Source: Phytoactinopolyspora mesophila
Lineage (GTDB): Bacteria > Actinomycetota > Actinomycetes > Jiangellales > Jiangellaceae
Length of the DNA: 64,000 bases
Assembly: GCF_010122465.1 (NCBI RefSeq)
Contig: NZ_WLZY01000002.1
Span: 137,076-201,075 of the forward strand
Direction of reading: 5' to 3'
In this document: positions 1 to 7,783 of the stretch, piece by piece
Position numbering within the stretch: the stretch's first letter is position 1
Layout: every line of letters starts with the position of its first letter
The notes under the pieces: generated by a model
Told to the model about the DNA's origin: nothing
Databases searched by the model: none
Seen by the model: the letters and a program-made list of their open reading frames with translations, nothing else
Made by a program: the position numbers and the translations under genes

Positions 1-674
1 CACGGCGACATCCAGCTGATGCTCCCGAAGAGATCGACAAAACCGGAGAGCCCGAAGATGACGTAGGTGATCGTGGCGAGTCCGGCGCCAGCGGCGATCG
101 CCGCCGCCTTGCTTCCGGTGGCGGCCCCGGCGGCGAAGGTCACCGAAGCGAACAGCAGCGCCATGAGGAAGGTCGCGACGCCGGTGGCAGCCAGATTCCC
201 GACGCCGAGGTCGTCGAGCTCGAACGGCGAACGTAGCGCCACCAGCACCGCCGTCCCGACGAACGTCAGCAGCGCCAGCAGGATGCCGGTTCCGGCGAAG
301 CGTTCGAGGGCGACCCGCCACCGGTGCACCGGATTGGCCAGCAGCGCCTCGAGGGTCCCCTCGCGCTCGGCACCGGCGATGCTCCAGGAGGCAACCCCGA
401 TACTGAACACCAGCAACAGGATCGGGAAGATGTTGGAGAAGAACTGGCTGTTCAGATATCCCGCCGGGGTGGTGATGCCGTCGGCGGCGCCCATCATCTG
501 GGTGACGCCTTCCGGCAGGGATTCCATGAACTCGTCGAAGCCCGCGCCGGCATCCTTGACCGCGGGATAGCTTGCGGCGGTGATCGCCGCGAGCGCGGCG
601 ACGGCCAGCGACCAGAACAGCGTGCCTCGGCGGCGCTCGCGCAACATCTGGCCGAGAATGGCGCCTCGAGCCAT
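1..674 (-). CDS. ABC-2 type transporter permease (3' end outside window)
   Basis: Membrane subunit of an ABC exporter; about 224 N-terminal residues are visible and the gene runs off the left edge. The protein begins MARGAILGQMLRERRRGT, followed by a first membrane segment, an extracytoplasmic stretch with TTPAGYLNSQFFSNIFP, then further hydrophobic segments. The sequence AGAEREGTLEALLANPVHRW is the cytoplasmic loop typical of ABC-2 permeases. The ATG overlaps the stop of the upstream ATPase gene by one base (TGATG), so the two are translationally coupled and form one transporter. Substrate cannot be told from sequence. Confidence 0.85.
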   Translation of the reverse strand, partial: MARGAILGQMLRERRRGTLFWSLAVAALAAITAASYPAVKDAGAGFDEFMESLPEGVTQMMGAADGITTPAGYLNSQFFSNIFPILLLVFSIGVASWSIAGAEREGTLEALLANPVHRWRVALERFAGTGILLALLTFVGTAVLVALRSPFELDDLGVGNLAATGVATFLMALLFASVTFAAGAATGSKAAAIAAGAGLATITYVIFGLSGFVDLFGSISWMSP

Positions 675-1576
675 CAGGTGTTCTCCTTCTCGCCGTCACG
701 GTAGTACTCGAAGAAGACGTCTTCGAGATCGTCGTCATGGCTGACGATCCGCTCGACCCGGTGCCCGGCCACCCGATCGACAAGAGCAGCGACGCTGCCG
801 TCGACCACCACTCGCGCGGTCCCGCCGTCGATGACGACTTCGGATACGCCTTCGACGTCGTCGAGCAGGCCGGCCGGAACGTCGTCAGCGAACCGAAGCT
901 CCAGCCGCTGCCTGGCGACGTCGCGGAGATTGAAGATAGTGTCCTCGTGGACCAGCACGCCACGCCGGAGAATGCCGATGCGATCGGCGATGTCTTCGAC
1001 CTCGGGAAGCGTGTGTGAGGAGTAGAGGACGCTTGCGCCGGCATCTCTTCGGGCCCGGACCAGCGAGAGCACGTCTCGCTGCAGCAGTGGATCGAGACCT
1101 GCGGTCGGCTCATCGAGGATCAGCACGTCCGGATCGTGCATGAACGCCTGCACGATCGCCACCTTGCGCCGGTTTCCGGTGGAGAGCTGGCCGATCTTGC
1201 GCGACGGATCGAGACTCAGCCGGTCACATAGATCCTGGATGGTCGGCCACGCCGGTCCGCCGCGCAGCTTGGCGTACCACGTGAGCAGGTTACGCACCCG
1301 AAGCCCGCGGTCGAGGGTGACATCGCCGCCGACGTAACCCACCCGGCTGCGAATGTCGAGTTCGCGAGCATGTCCGCCGAGCACTCCCACCCGTCCCTCG
1401 GTCGGATTGATGAAGCCCAGCAGGGCTCTGATGGTGGTGGTCTTGCCGGCCCCGTTGGGGCCCAGCAGCCCGTAAATCTCACCGGCGCTCACCTGCAGGT
1501 TCAGGTCCTTGACCGCAGTCAGGTTTCCGAACCGCTTGGTCAGCCCGTCGACAGAGACCAAGGTTCTCTCGGGCAC
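674..1576 (-). CDS. ABC transporter ATP-binding protein (ABC-2 exporter)
   Basis: Nucleotide-binding subunit of the exporter whose permease follows directly. It shows Walker A GPNGAGKTT, a signature region LSTGNRRKVAIVQAF, and Walker B LILDEPTAGLDP, followed by a C-terminal extension of about 80 residues as in CcmA/DrrA-type ATPases. I place the start at a GTG (1576) because AGAGGAG lies 5 bases upstream; the reading frame extends to another GTG at 1609, without a convincing ribosome site. About 300 residues. The signature loop reads STGNR rather than the usual SGGQ/SKGMR form. Substrate is unknown; such pairs often export drugs or lipids. Confidence 0.9.
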   Translation of the reverse strand: MPERTLVSVDGLTKRFGNLTAVKDLNLQVSAGEIYGLLGPNGAGKTTTIRALLGFINPTEGRVGVLGGHARELDIRSRVGYVGGDVTLDRGLRVRNLLTWYAKLRGGPAWPTIQDLCDRLSLDPSRKIGQLSTGNRRKVAIVQAFMHDPDVLILDEPTAGLDPLLQRDVLSLVRARRDAGASVLYSSHTLPEVEDIADRIGILRRGVLVHEDTIFNLRDVARQRLELRFADDVPAGLLDDVEGVSEVVIDGGTARVVVDGSVAALVDRVAGHRVERIVSHDDDLEDVFFEYYRDGEKENT

Positions 1577-1691
1577 ATGAGCTCCTCTCGTCATGATCGC
1601 GGTACCCACAATGCCGTATTTGCCACTCTCGTGAGCACTGGCAGCTCAGAGATTTTCGGAGCGGTCCATGCACCAGGGATAATGGGCGCCG

Positions 1692-2840
1692 ATGACCGAG
1701 CTGACAAGTACACCCGCACAGGCGCTAAGCCTCGGTGCCCTGAGCATCGATCCACCAGTGGTTCTCGCGCCGATGGCCGGTGTGACCAACGCGGCGTTCC
1801 GGCAGCTCTGCGCCGAGCAAGGCGCCGGCCTCTATGTCTGCGAGATGATCACCTCGCGGGGGATCGTGGAGCGCGACGAGAAGAGCCTCGGCATGCTCGT
1901 CTTCGCCGATGCCGAGGCGGTGCGCTCCGTGCAGTTGTACGGCGTCGACCCGCATTACGTGGGCGAGGCGGTGAAGATCCTGGCCGGCGACTACGGCGTG
2001 GCGCACGTCGACCTCAACTTCGGCTGCCCGGTGCCCAAGGTGACGCGCAAGGGCGGAGGAGCGGTACTGCCCTACAAGCGTGGCCTGCTCGACCGGATCC
2101 TCCGGGCGGCGGTCGGCTCGGCCGAGCCCTACGGCATCCCGGTCACCATGAAGACGCGAAAGGGTATTGACGACGACCACTTGACCTACCTCGACGCCGG
2201 CCGGATTGCCGAAGACGCCGGCTGTGCCGCGATCGCCCTGCACGGGCGCACGGCGGCACAGCACTACTCGGGGTCGGCCGACTGGGACGCCATCGCGCGG
2301 CTGAAACAGCACGTGGGCATCCCCGTGCTGGGTAACGGCGACATCTGGGAAGCGACCGACGCGGTGCGCATGATGGATCAGACCGGTGCGGACGGCGTCG
2401 TCGTGGGGCGCGGATGCCTGGGCAGGCCGTGGCTGTTCCGCGACCTCGCCGCGGTGCTGACCGGACGCCCGGCGCCGCCGCTGCCCACCCTGGGCGAAGT
2501 GGCCAGCATGATCCGGCGGCACGCGGAGTTGCTGGCCCAGTTGATGGGTGAGGACCGTGGCCTGCGCGACATGCGCAAGCACATGTCCTGGTATCTCAAA
2601 GGTTTCGTGGTGGGTGGCGAGATCCGTGCGGCGCTGGGCATGATCGACACCCTGGCACACCTCGACGACCTCCTGGCCGGGCTGGATCCGGACCAGCCTT
2701 TTCCGGTCAGTGAGATCGGCCTCGCGCGTGGACGGCAGGGCAGTCCACGCAAAGTGACATTGCCGGCCGGCTGGCTGGAAGACACCGACGGCGTGGACGA
2801 CGACGTCTCCGCGGCCGAGATCGGTATCTCGGGCGGCTGA
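1692..2840 (+). CDS. dusB: tRNA-dihydrouridine synthase (DusB family)
   Basis: FMN enzyme that reduces uridines in the tRNA D-loop to dihydrouridine, using NADPH. Family landmarks are in order: LAPMAGVTNAAFR near residue 25 (FMN-binding loop), NFGCPVPK with the catalytic cysteine, ALHGRTAAQHYSG with the FMN phosphate/substrate segment, then GNGDI and VGRGCLGRPW in the C-terminal half of the TIM barrel. At 382 residues it is the normal size for actinobacterial DusB. It is transcribed away from the ABC exporter and followed by a long intergenic region with palindromic repeats. Confidence 0.95.
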   Translation: MTELTSTPAQALSLGALSIDPPVVLAPMAGVTNAAFRQLCAEQGAGLYVCEMITSRGIVERDEKSLGMLVFADAEAVRSVQLYGVDPHYVGEAVKILAGDYGVAHVDLNFGCPVPKVTRKGGGAVLPYKRGLLDRILRAAVGSAEPYGIPVTMKTRKGIDDDHLTYLDAGRIAEDAGCAAIALHGRTAAQHYSGSADWDAIARLKQHVGIPVLGNGDIWEATDAVRMMDQTGADGVVVGRGCLGRPWLFRDLAAVLTGRPAPPLPTLGEVASMIRRHAELLAQLMGEDRGLRDMRKHMSWYLKGFVVGGEIRAALGMIDTLAHLDDLLAGLDPDQPFPVSEIGLARGRQGSPRKVTLPAGWLEDTDGVDDDVSAAEIGISGG

Positions 2841-2910
2841 GCTTTAGCTGAGGGCATTCGCCCGGCACCTGCAAGCCCGCCCCGCCCGCGGCCTCGCTCC
2901 TCCCCACCTC

Positions 2911-3028
2911 GTGGTGATCATGAGCAAGATCATGCCCTCCCCTCCGTGATCGTGATTCTGCCGCCATAGCGACGCGAAGCCGCTCATGATCACGTGGCTT
3001 GTGGGCAGGAATCGCCTCACGATCACGG
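2911..3028. repeat. compound palindromic repeat, family 2, copy 1
   Basis: Four related arms: GTGATCATGAGC (2914-2925), CCGTGATCGTGA (2944-2955), GCTCATGATCAC (2982-2993) and TCACGATCACGG (3017-3028). Arm 1 is the exact reverse complement of arm 3, and arm 2 of arm 4. The inner part (2955-2981, with GCCATAGCGAC and GCGAAGC) matches the reverse complement of the inner part of the repeat at 10782-10905, so these are two copies of one element in opposite orientation. Confidence 0.8.
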
Positions 3029-3084
3029 CCGCCCGCATTCGTGGCTGGCGATTGTGAACGCGAACATGACCGCATGCTGGAATG

Positions 3085-3111
3085 CCTGTCAGTGACATTG
3101 GTACTGACAGG
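3085..3111. promoter_or_regulatory. inverted repeat upstream of ppdK (possible operator)
   Basis: CCTGTCAGT (3085-3093) and ACTGACAGG (3103-3111) form a perfect 9-base inverted repeat with a 9-base centre. It overlaps the palindrome AGGTACGTACCT by three bases. It lies about 260 bases before the ppdK start. The symmetric form fits a dimeric repressor site, but a transcribed hairpin cannot be excluded. Confidence 0.4.
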
Positions 3112-3368
3112 TACGTACCTGATTCTGTGCCGTGGATCACGTGTGTAAGACCCTCGTTTTTCGCGTTCGGCACGGTCAGAGCCTTCAAGATCCAGTCAGT
3201 GAAAACAGCCGCCGACCATTTGGTCTAACAATGGCCTAATCGGCACTCCAGTCGGAAGCTGACCTCCGGTTATGCTCCGCGCAACATAGTGGTCATTTCG
3301 ACCTCTTATCCGTACTCAGCGTCGATGTACGCCAGATCCGACCGCAGTCACGACTGGAGGGCCGGCCC

Positions 3369-6092
3369 GTGCAGCAGTACGTATTCGACTTCTCACAAGG
3401 AAGCAAAGACGAAAAGGACCTTCTCGGTGGCAAGGGCGCCAACCTCGCCGAGATGACCAAGCTGGGACTGCCGGTGCCGCCGGGGTTCACCATCACCACC
3501 GCCGCCTGCCGGCACTACCTCGAGACCGGCACCGAGCCGGAGAGCCTCGCCGCGGAAGTCGGCGCTCACCTCGCCGCATTGCAAGAGAACATCGGGAAGC
3601 GGCTCGGCGACCCGGAGGATCCGCTGCTGGTATCGGTTCGCTCGGGTGCCAAGTTCTCGATGCCCGGGATGATGGAGACAGTTCTCAACGTCGGCCTCAC
3701 CGACATATCCGTCATCGGCCTGGCCGCACGTTCGGGCGACGAGCGCTTCGCCTGGGATTCGTATCGGCGGCTGATTCAGATGTTCGGTAGGACCGTGCTG
3801 GGCATCGATGGCGAGAGCTTCGACGAGCGCCTGGAGGCCCGCAAGAAGATCCGTGATGTCGACGCCGACGTGGATCTGGATGCCTCGGACCTGAAGGTGC
3901 TGGTGGAGGAGTACAAGGACATCGTCCTCGTCGAATCCGGACGGGAGTTCCCTCAAGATCCACGACAGCAGCTGGATTTGGCCATCCGCGCGGTGTTCGA
4001 TTCCTGGAACACCGAACGTGCCCGGATCTACCGCCGACAGGAACGCATCCCGGATGACCTGGGCACGGCGGTGAATGTCTGCGCGATGGTCTTCGGCAAC
4101 CTCGGCCCGGACTCGGGCACCGGTGTTGCGTTCACCCGTGATCCGGCCACCGGCGCGCAGGGTGTCTACGGCGATTACCTACCCAATGCGCAGGGTGAGG
4201 ACGTCGTGGCAGGTATCCGTAACACGTTGTCATTGGCTGACCTCGAACGACTCGATGCGGCGTCGTACCGGCAACTGCTCGGCATCATGGAGACCCTCGA
4301 ACGCCATTACCTCGACCTGTGCGACATCGAGTTCACCATTGAACGCGGCAAGCTCTGGATGCTGCAGACTCGGGTGGGCAAACGTACGGCGGCCGCGGCC
4401 TTCCGGATCGCCGCGCAGCTGGTCGACGAGGGCCTGATCGACGAGGATGAAGCGCTGTCGCGGGTGAGCGGCGCGCAGCTGGCCCAGCTGATGTTCCCCC
4501 AGTTCGACGCGTCGGCGCCGAGAGAACTGGTAGCCACCGGCATGGGGGCGAGCCCTGGGGCGGCGGTGGGGAAGGTCGCGTTCGACTCTGCCACCGCCGT
4601 GGCCTGGGCAGATGCGGGCGAAGACGTCATCCTTGTCCGCCGCGAGACCAACCCGGACGACCTGCGCGGCATGGTGGCCTCGCGGGGCGTGCTCACATCG
4701 CGGGGCGGCAAGACCAGTCACGCCGCTGTCGTGGCGCGTGGCATGGGGCGCACCTGTGTCGTCGGCGTAGATGCTTTGCGCGTCGACCACGGGCAGCGCT
4801 CGTTCTCCACGCCGGACGGGACCCGCGTCGTCGAAGGCCACGTGATCTCGATCGACGGCAGCACGGGTGAGGTCTTTCTCGGAGCCGTGCCGGTGGTTCC
4901 GTCGGCTGTTGTCGACGCCCTGCATGGCAACGGCGAGAGCGAGGCTCATGACGACGACGTGGTCGGTGCCGTGCTGCGGCTGATGAACCACGCTGACCAA
5001 CGACGGCGGCTTGGGGTCCGGGCCAATGCGGACACGCCCGAGGACGCCCGCCGCGCCCGCCAGCTCGGTGCTGCCGGGATCGGGCTGTGCCGTACCGAGC
5101 ACATGTTCCTGGGCCCGCGCCGGAAGATCGTCGAGCGGCTGATCCTGGCTCGCACCGCCGAGCAGCGCCACGCCGCGCTGGAAGAGCTGCGTCCGTTGCA
5201 GCGTACTGACTTCTCGGAGATCCTCGAGGCGATGGACGGGTTGCCGGTCACCATCCGGTTGCTGGATCCGCCGCTGCACGAGTTTCTGCCAGACCTCACC
5301 GACCTCGCGGTTCGGGTGGCTGTTGGGGAAGCCACCGGCAAGCCGGATGCCGAGGCGGCCGAACTGCTCGCTGAAGTGCAACGGCTCGACGAGACCAACC
5401 CAATGCTCGGGATGCGCGGCGTCCGGCTCGGACTGGTCATCCCGGAGCTGTTCGCCCTGCAAGTGCGTGCGATAGCGGAAGCGGCGGCCGAATTGCGGGG
5501 GCAAGGCCGCGATCCTCGCCCGGAGATCATGGTGCCGTTGGTCGCGGCCGTACAGGAGCTCGAGGCCGTACGGGAGATGGCGGAGCGGACCGTCGCCGAC
5601 GTCGCCCGTGCCGAGGGAGTGGAGCTGTCGATTCCCATCGGCACGATGATCGAACTGCCCAGGGCGGCCATGACCGCGCACCAGATCGCCGAGGCCGCCG
5701 AGTTCTTCTCCTTCGGGACCAACGACCTCACGCAGACGACGTGGGGTTTCTCCCGCGACGACGTGGAGGCGACCTTCTTCCCGGCGTACCTGGAGAAGGG
5801 GATCTTCGGGGTCAGCCCGTTCGAGTCGATCGATGCCGAGGGGGTCGGCAGGCTGGTGTCCATCGCGGCGTGGGAGGGCAAGGAGCAGCGGCCCGACCTG
5901 AAGATCGGCGTATGCGGCGAGCACGGCGGCGATCCCGAGTCGATCCACTTCTTCGAGTCGATCTTGCTGGATTATGTCTCTTGTTCGCCGTTCCGGGTGC
6001 CGGTGGCGCGCCTCGAAGCCGGCCGGGCCCGGGCGGGCGCCACGCACCCGAACGGGACCGGTGCGAGCAGCCGCGGCGGCTCGTCCGCCTGA
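3369..6092 (+). CDS. ppdK: pyruvate, phosphate dikinase
   Basis: Interconverts pyruvate, ATP and phosphate with PEP, AMP and pyrophosphate; it links glycolysis and gluconeogenesis in the cytoplasm. 907 residues, full length. The N-terminal ATP-grasp domain opens with LLGGKGANLAEMTKLGLPVPPGF. The swivelling phosphohistidine domain has GGKTSHAAVVARGMG with the phospho-acceptor His at residue 451. The C-terminal PEP/pyruvate barrel ends with GVCGEHGGDP, whose catalytic Cys is residue 849. Start is GTG with GGAGGG upstream. With malate synthase and isocitrate lyase nearby, it fits a gluconeogenic gene group, although it is a separate transcript. Confidence 0.96.
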   Translation: MQQYVFDFSQGSKDEKDLLGGKGANLAEMTKLGLPVPPGFTITTAACRHYLETGTEPESLAAEVGAHLAALQENIGKRLGDPEDPLLVSVRSGAKFSMPGMMETVLNVGLTDISVIGLAARSGDERFAWDSYRRLIQMFGRTVLGIDGESFDERLEARKKIRDVDADVDLDASDLKVLVEEYKDIVLVESGREFPQDPRQQLDLAIRAVFDSWNTERARIYRRQERIPDDLGTAVNVCAMVFGNLGPDSGTGVAFTRDPATGAQGVYGDYLPNAQGEDVVAGIRNTLSLADLERLDAASYRQLLGIMETLERHYLDLCDIEFTIERGKLWMLQTRVGKRTAAAAFRIAAQLVDEGLIDEDEALSRVSGAQLAQLMFPQFDASAPRELVATGMGASPGAAVGKVAFDSATAVAWADAGEDVILVRRETNPDDLRGMVASRGVLTSRGGKTSHAAVVARGMGRTCVVGVDALRVDHGQRSFSTPDGTRVVEGHVISIDGSTGEVFLGAVPVVPSAVVDALHGNGESEAHDDDVVGAVLRLMNHADQRRRLGVRANADTPEDARRARQLGAAGIGLCRTEHMFLGPRRKIVERLILARTAEQRHAALEELRPLQRTDFSEILEAMDGLPVTIRLLDPPLHEFLPDLTDLAVRVAVGEATGKPDAEAAELLAEVQRLDETNPMLGMRGVRLGLVIPELFALQVRAIAEAAAELRGQGRDPRPEIMVPLVAAVQELEAVREMAERTVADVARAEGVELSIPIGTMIELPRAAMTAHQIAEAAEFFSFGTNDLTQTTWGFSRDDVEATFFPAYLEKGIFGVSPFESIDAEGVGRLVSIAAWEGKEQRPDLKIGVCGEHGGDPESIHFFESILLDYVSCSPFRVPVARLEAGRARAGATHPNGTGASSRGGSSA

Positions 6093-6153
6093 GCGCCCCG
6101 CCGCCACCTGCGGCCACAGCCGCCCGCAGTACCACCGGCACTGCCGCCGGCAG

Positions 6154-6243
6154 CGGTGATCGTCAGTGGGTTCTGGCTGTGGTGAGGTGATCGTCAGTAC
6201 GTTGTGGTCGTGACGTCGCAACCACAACGTACTGACGATCACC
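6154..6243. repeat. palindromic repeat, family 2, copy 2; long hairpin after ppdK
   Basis: A perfect 23-base stem: left arm 6186-6208 (begins GGTGATCGTCAGTACG), right arm 6221-6243, 12-base loop. A further half-arm GGTGATCGTCAGT lies just upstream (6155-6167). It sits 60-150 bases after the ppdK stop and could end its transcript, but there is no U-tract. The arm sequence differs from the other family-2 copies (CGTCAGT in place of CGTGAGC). Confidence 0.8.
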
Positions 6244-6303
6244 GGGTCTGGCTTCCCCTTACTAGTGGAAGACCATGCCCTCTGGTAGATTTCGGGCGGA
6301 TTT

Positions 6304-7053
6304 ATGGAGAATTCCGCTGACGTCGGGGGCACGATGCGCGGTGCTGGGCGGGTAGGTGCGATCGTTGCCGCGCTCGTCGCCCTGCTGGTTTTGCCGGTTC
6401 AGCAGGCCGCCGGGCTCGGTTGCGCGGACGCCGGAGCCGTCGACATCACCGATGCGGTTCACGGCACCCTGTCCGCCGACTCGAAGACGTTGAGTGTCAG
6501 CGTGACCGACAGCTCCTACGTCCTCGCTGCGGTGGGCGTGAGAGGCGGCGGACAGTGGAAGCTGTACGTCGGTGGTCCGTACTCGGGCATGTCGGCTCCG
6601 CCGAATCGCGGTGGGCAGGCCCCGGCGATCAGCGACTGGTTCGCCTGTGGCCTGCGTGCCGACGAGCCGACTCCTACGCCCAGCCCGACCAGGACGCCGC
6701 GCATACCCACTCCGACGAACACAGCGCAGCCCACCGATACCCCGACTACCACCCCGACCGCTACGGACGACCCGACAGAGCAGCCGGACTCCACCCGGAC
6801 GCCCGAGCTGACCGGCACCCCGGAACCCACCGGCGAGCCCTCGGACCCGCCGGGCACGGACCGATCGCCGGAGCCGAGTGTTCCGCCGGACGCGACGCAG
6901 ACCCAGGTGCCCGTACCCACGACGATCCCGCTCGCCGGACCGCCGTCAGCTATTGGCACATCGACGAACAGCGTGCTGATCGTGCTCGGTGCCGGAGGGA
7001 TGACAGCTGGAGGGATAGCGCTGTTCATGTGGCGCCGGCACCGCCATGCCTAG
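6304..7053 (+). CDS. secreted Pro/Thr-stalk protein with C-terminal membrane anchor
   Basis: 249 residues from ATG 6304, or 239 from the second ATG at 6334 (MRGAGRVGAIVAALVALLVL), which gives a cleaner signal peptide. The mature part has a domain of about 85 residues bounded by two cysteines (GLGCAD and WFACGL) with KLYVGGPYSGM. Then comes about 85 residues of proline/threonine/acidic stalk, then a hydrophobic segment (SVLIVLGAGGMTAGGIALF) and an RRHRHA tail. This resembles a sortase substrate in outline, but there is no LPxTG; the nearest sequence is IPLAGPPSAIG. It overlaps the sortase-like gene by 8 bases, so the two are probably partners. Confidence 0.75.
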   Translation: MENSADVGGTMRGAGRVGAIVAALVALLVLPVQQAAGLGCADAGAVDITDAVHGTLSADSKTLSVSVTDSSYVLAAVGVRGGGQWKLYVGGPYSGMSAPPNRGGQAPAISDWFACGLRADEPTPTPSPTRTPRIPTPTNTAQPTDTPTTTPTATDDPTEQPDSTRTPELTGTPEPTGEPSDPPGTDRSPEPSVPPDATQTQVPVPTTIPLAGPPSAIGTSTNSVLIVLGAGGMTAGGIALFMWRRHRHA

Positions 7054-7678
7054 GTGGCTGCCCCGGCATCGGCGGGAGCGTCCGGCGCCGACGGTGTACA
7101 CGCTGCTCGTCGCCGCGGGAATCCTCGTCGTCGGTGCCGTGTGGGCGGTGAGCGTCATGATCGCGTCGGACGGTTCGTCGCCGACGGCGCATCGCGACGC
7201 CGATTCCGGGGAGAACGCCACGACGCCCGGGGGCACGAGGCCAGGAGGGGATGCGCCGTATCACCTGCGGATTCCGCGGTTCGGTGTCCATGCGCCGATG
7301 GTGGAGTCGGTCAGCGACGACAATCGGGTTCTCACGCCGCCGGACGACCCTCTGGTCGCGGGCTGGTGGGGACAAGGCGCCGCACCGGGCGACGACGTGG
7401 GCGCCGTGCTGGTGGTGGGTCATGCCGGAGAACCGGAGGATGCGGTATTCACGGCCGTTCCGTCGATGAGCGATGGTGACCTCATCATGGTGACCGGTTC
7501 AGCGTCGCTGACGTATCGCGTCACCGAGGTGTTCGAGCTGACGTCGGGCGAGCTCGCGGAGCGGGCCGATGAACTGTTCGATCAGGACGGTCCACCTCGG
7601 TTGGTGGTCATCACGTCGGGCGGCTGGGACGATGACGGCGATGAGATCTCCGTCGTCCTCCTGGCCGATCCCATCTGA
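7046..7678 (+). CDS. class E/F sortase-like protein lacking the catalytic cysteine
   Basis: 210 residues: an N-terminal membrane anchor (TVYTLLVAAGILVVGAVWAV), a short linker, then a sortase fold of class E/F type (LRIPRFGVHAPMV, PDDPLVAGWW, VLVVGHAGEP, LVVITSGGWD). The catalytic histidine is in place (His126). The position of the catalytic cysteine in the TC motif is serine (Ser191, codon TCG at 7616-7618). No arginine is present in the last strand DEISVVLLADPI, where the third active-site residue is expected. The family normally cleaves sorting signals on surface proteins. This one may be a pseudoenzyme or serine variant that works with the stalk protein encoded just before it. Confidence 0.8.
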   Translation: MPRWLPRHRRERPAPTVYTLLVAAGILVVGAVWAVSVMIASDGSSPTAHRDADSGENATTPGGTRPGGDAPYHLRIPRFGVHAPMVESVSDDNRVLTPPDDPLVAGWWGQGAAPGDDVGAVLVVGHAGEPEDAVFTAVPSMSDGDLIMVTGSASLTYRVTEVFELTSGELAERADELFDQDGPPRLVVITSGGWDDDGDEISVVLLADPI

Positions 7679-7692
7679 CCTGCACCTTCGCC

Positions 7693-7782
7693 CGGTGATC
7701 GTGAGCGGATTTCTGCTCCCATCGGCCGACCTTCAGGGCGATATGTCCCTTATGTGGAGCAGTAATCCGCTCACGATCACCG
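7693..7782. repeat. palindromic repeat, family 2, copy 3 (between convergent genes)
   Basis: CGGTGATCGTGAGCGGAT (7693-7710) pairs exactly with ATCCGCTCACGATCACCG (7765-7782). A second short stem inside pairs CTGCTCC (7713-7719) with GGAGCAG (7756-7762). It fills the space between the sortase-like gene and the convergently transcribed ramB, ending one base before the ramB stop codon, so it may terminate both transcripts. Confidence 0.85.
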
Positions 7783-7783
7783 A

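Larger units (their letters stand above)
2841..3368 (+). other. intergenic region dusB-ppdK
   Basis: 528 bases without a convincing gene. The left part (2911-3028) holds a compound palindromic repeat. The right part, nearer ppdK, is less GC-rich and carries an inverted repeat (3085-3111), an overlapping 12-base palindrome AGGTACGTACCT (3109-3120), and TGGTCTAACAA (3221-3231), which matches the TNGTNNNACNA pattern of FadR-type GntR operators. It therefore probably contains the ppdK control region; which regulator acts here is not evident. Confidence 0.6.

Noticed and set aside
4230-6332. 700-codon minus-strand open frame over ppdK
   Set aside because: Antisense of a highly conserved enzyme, no domain or ribosome site.
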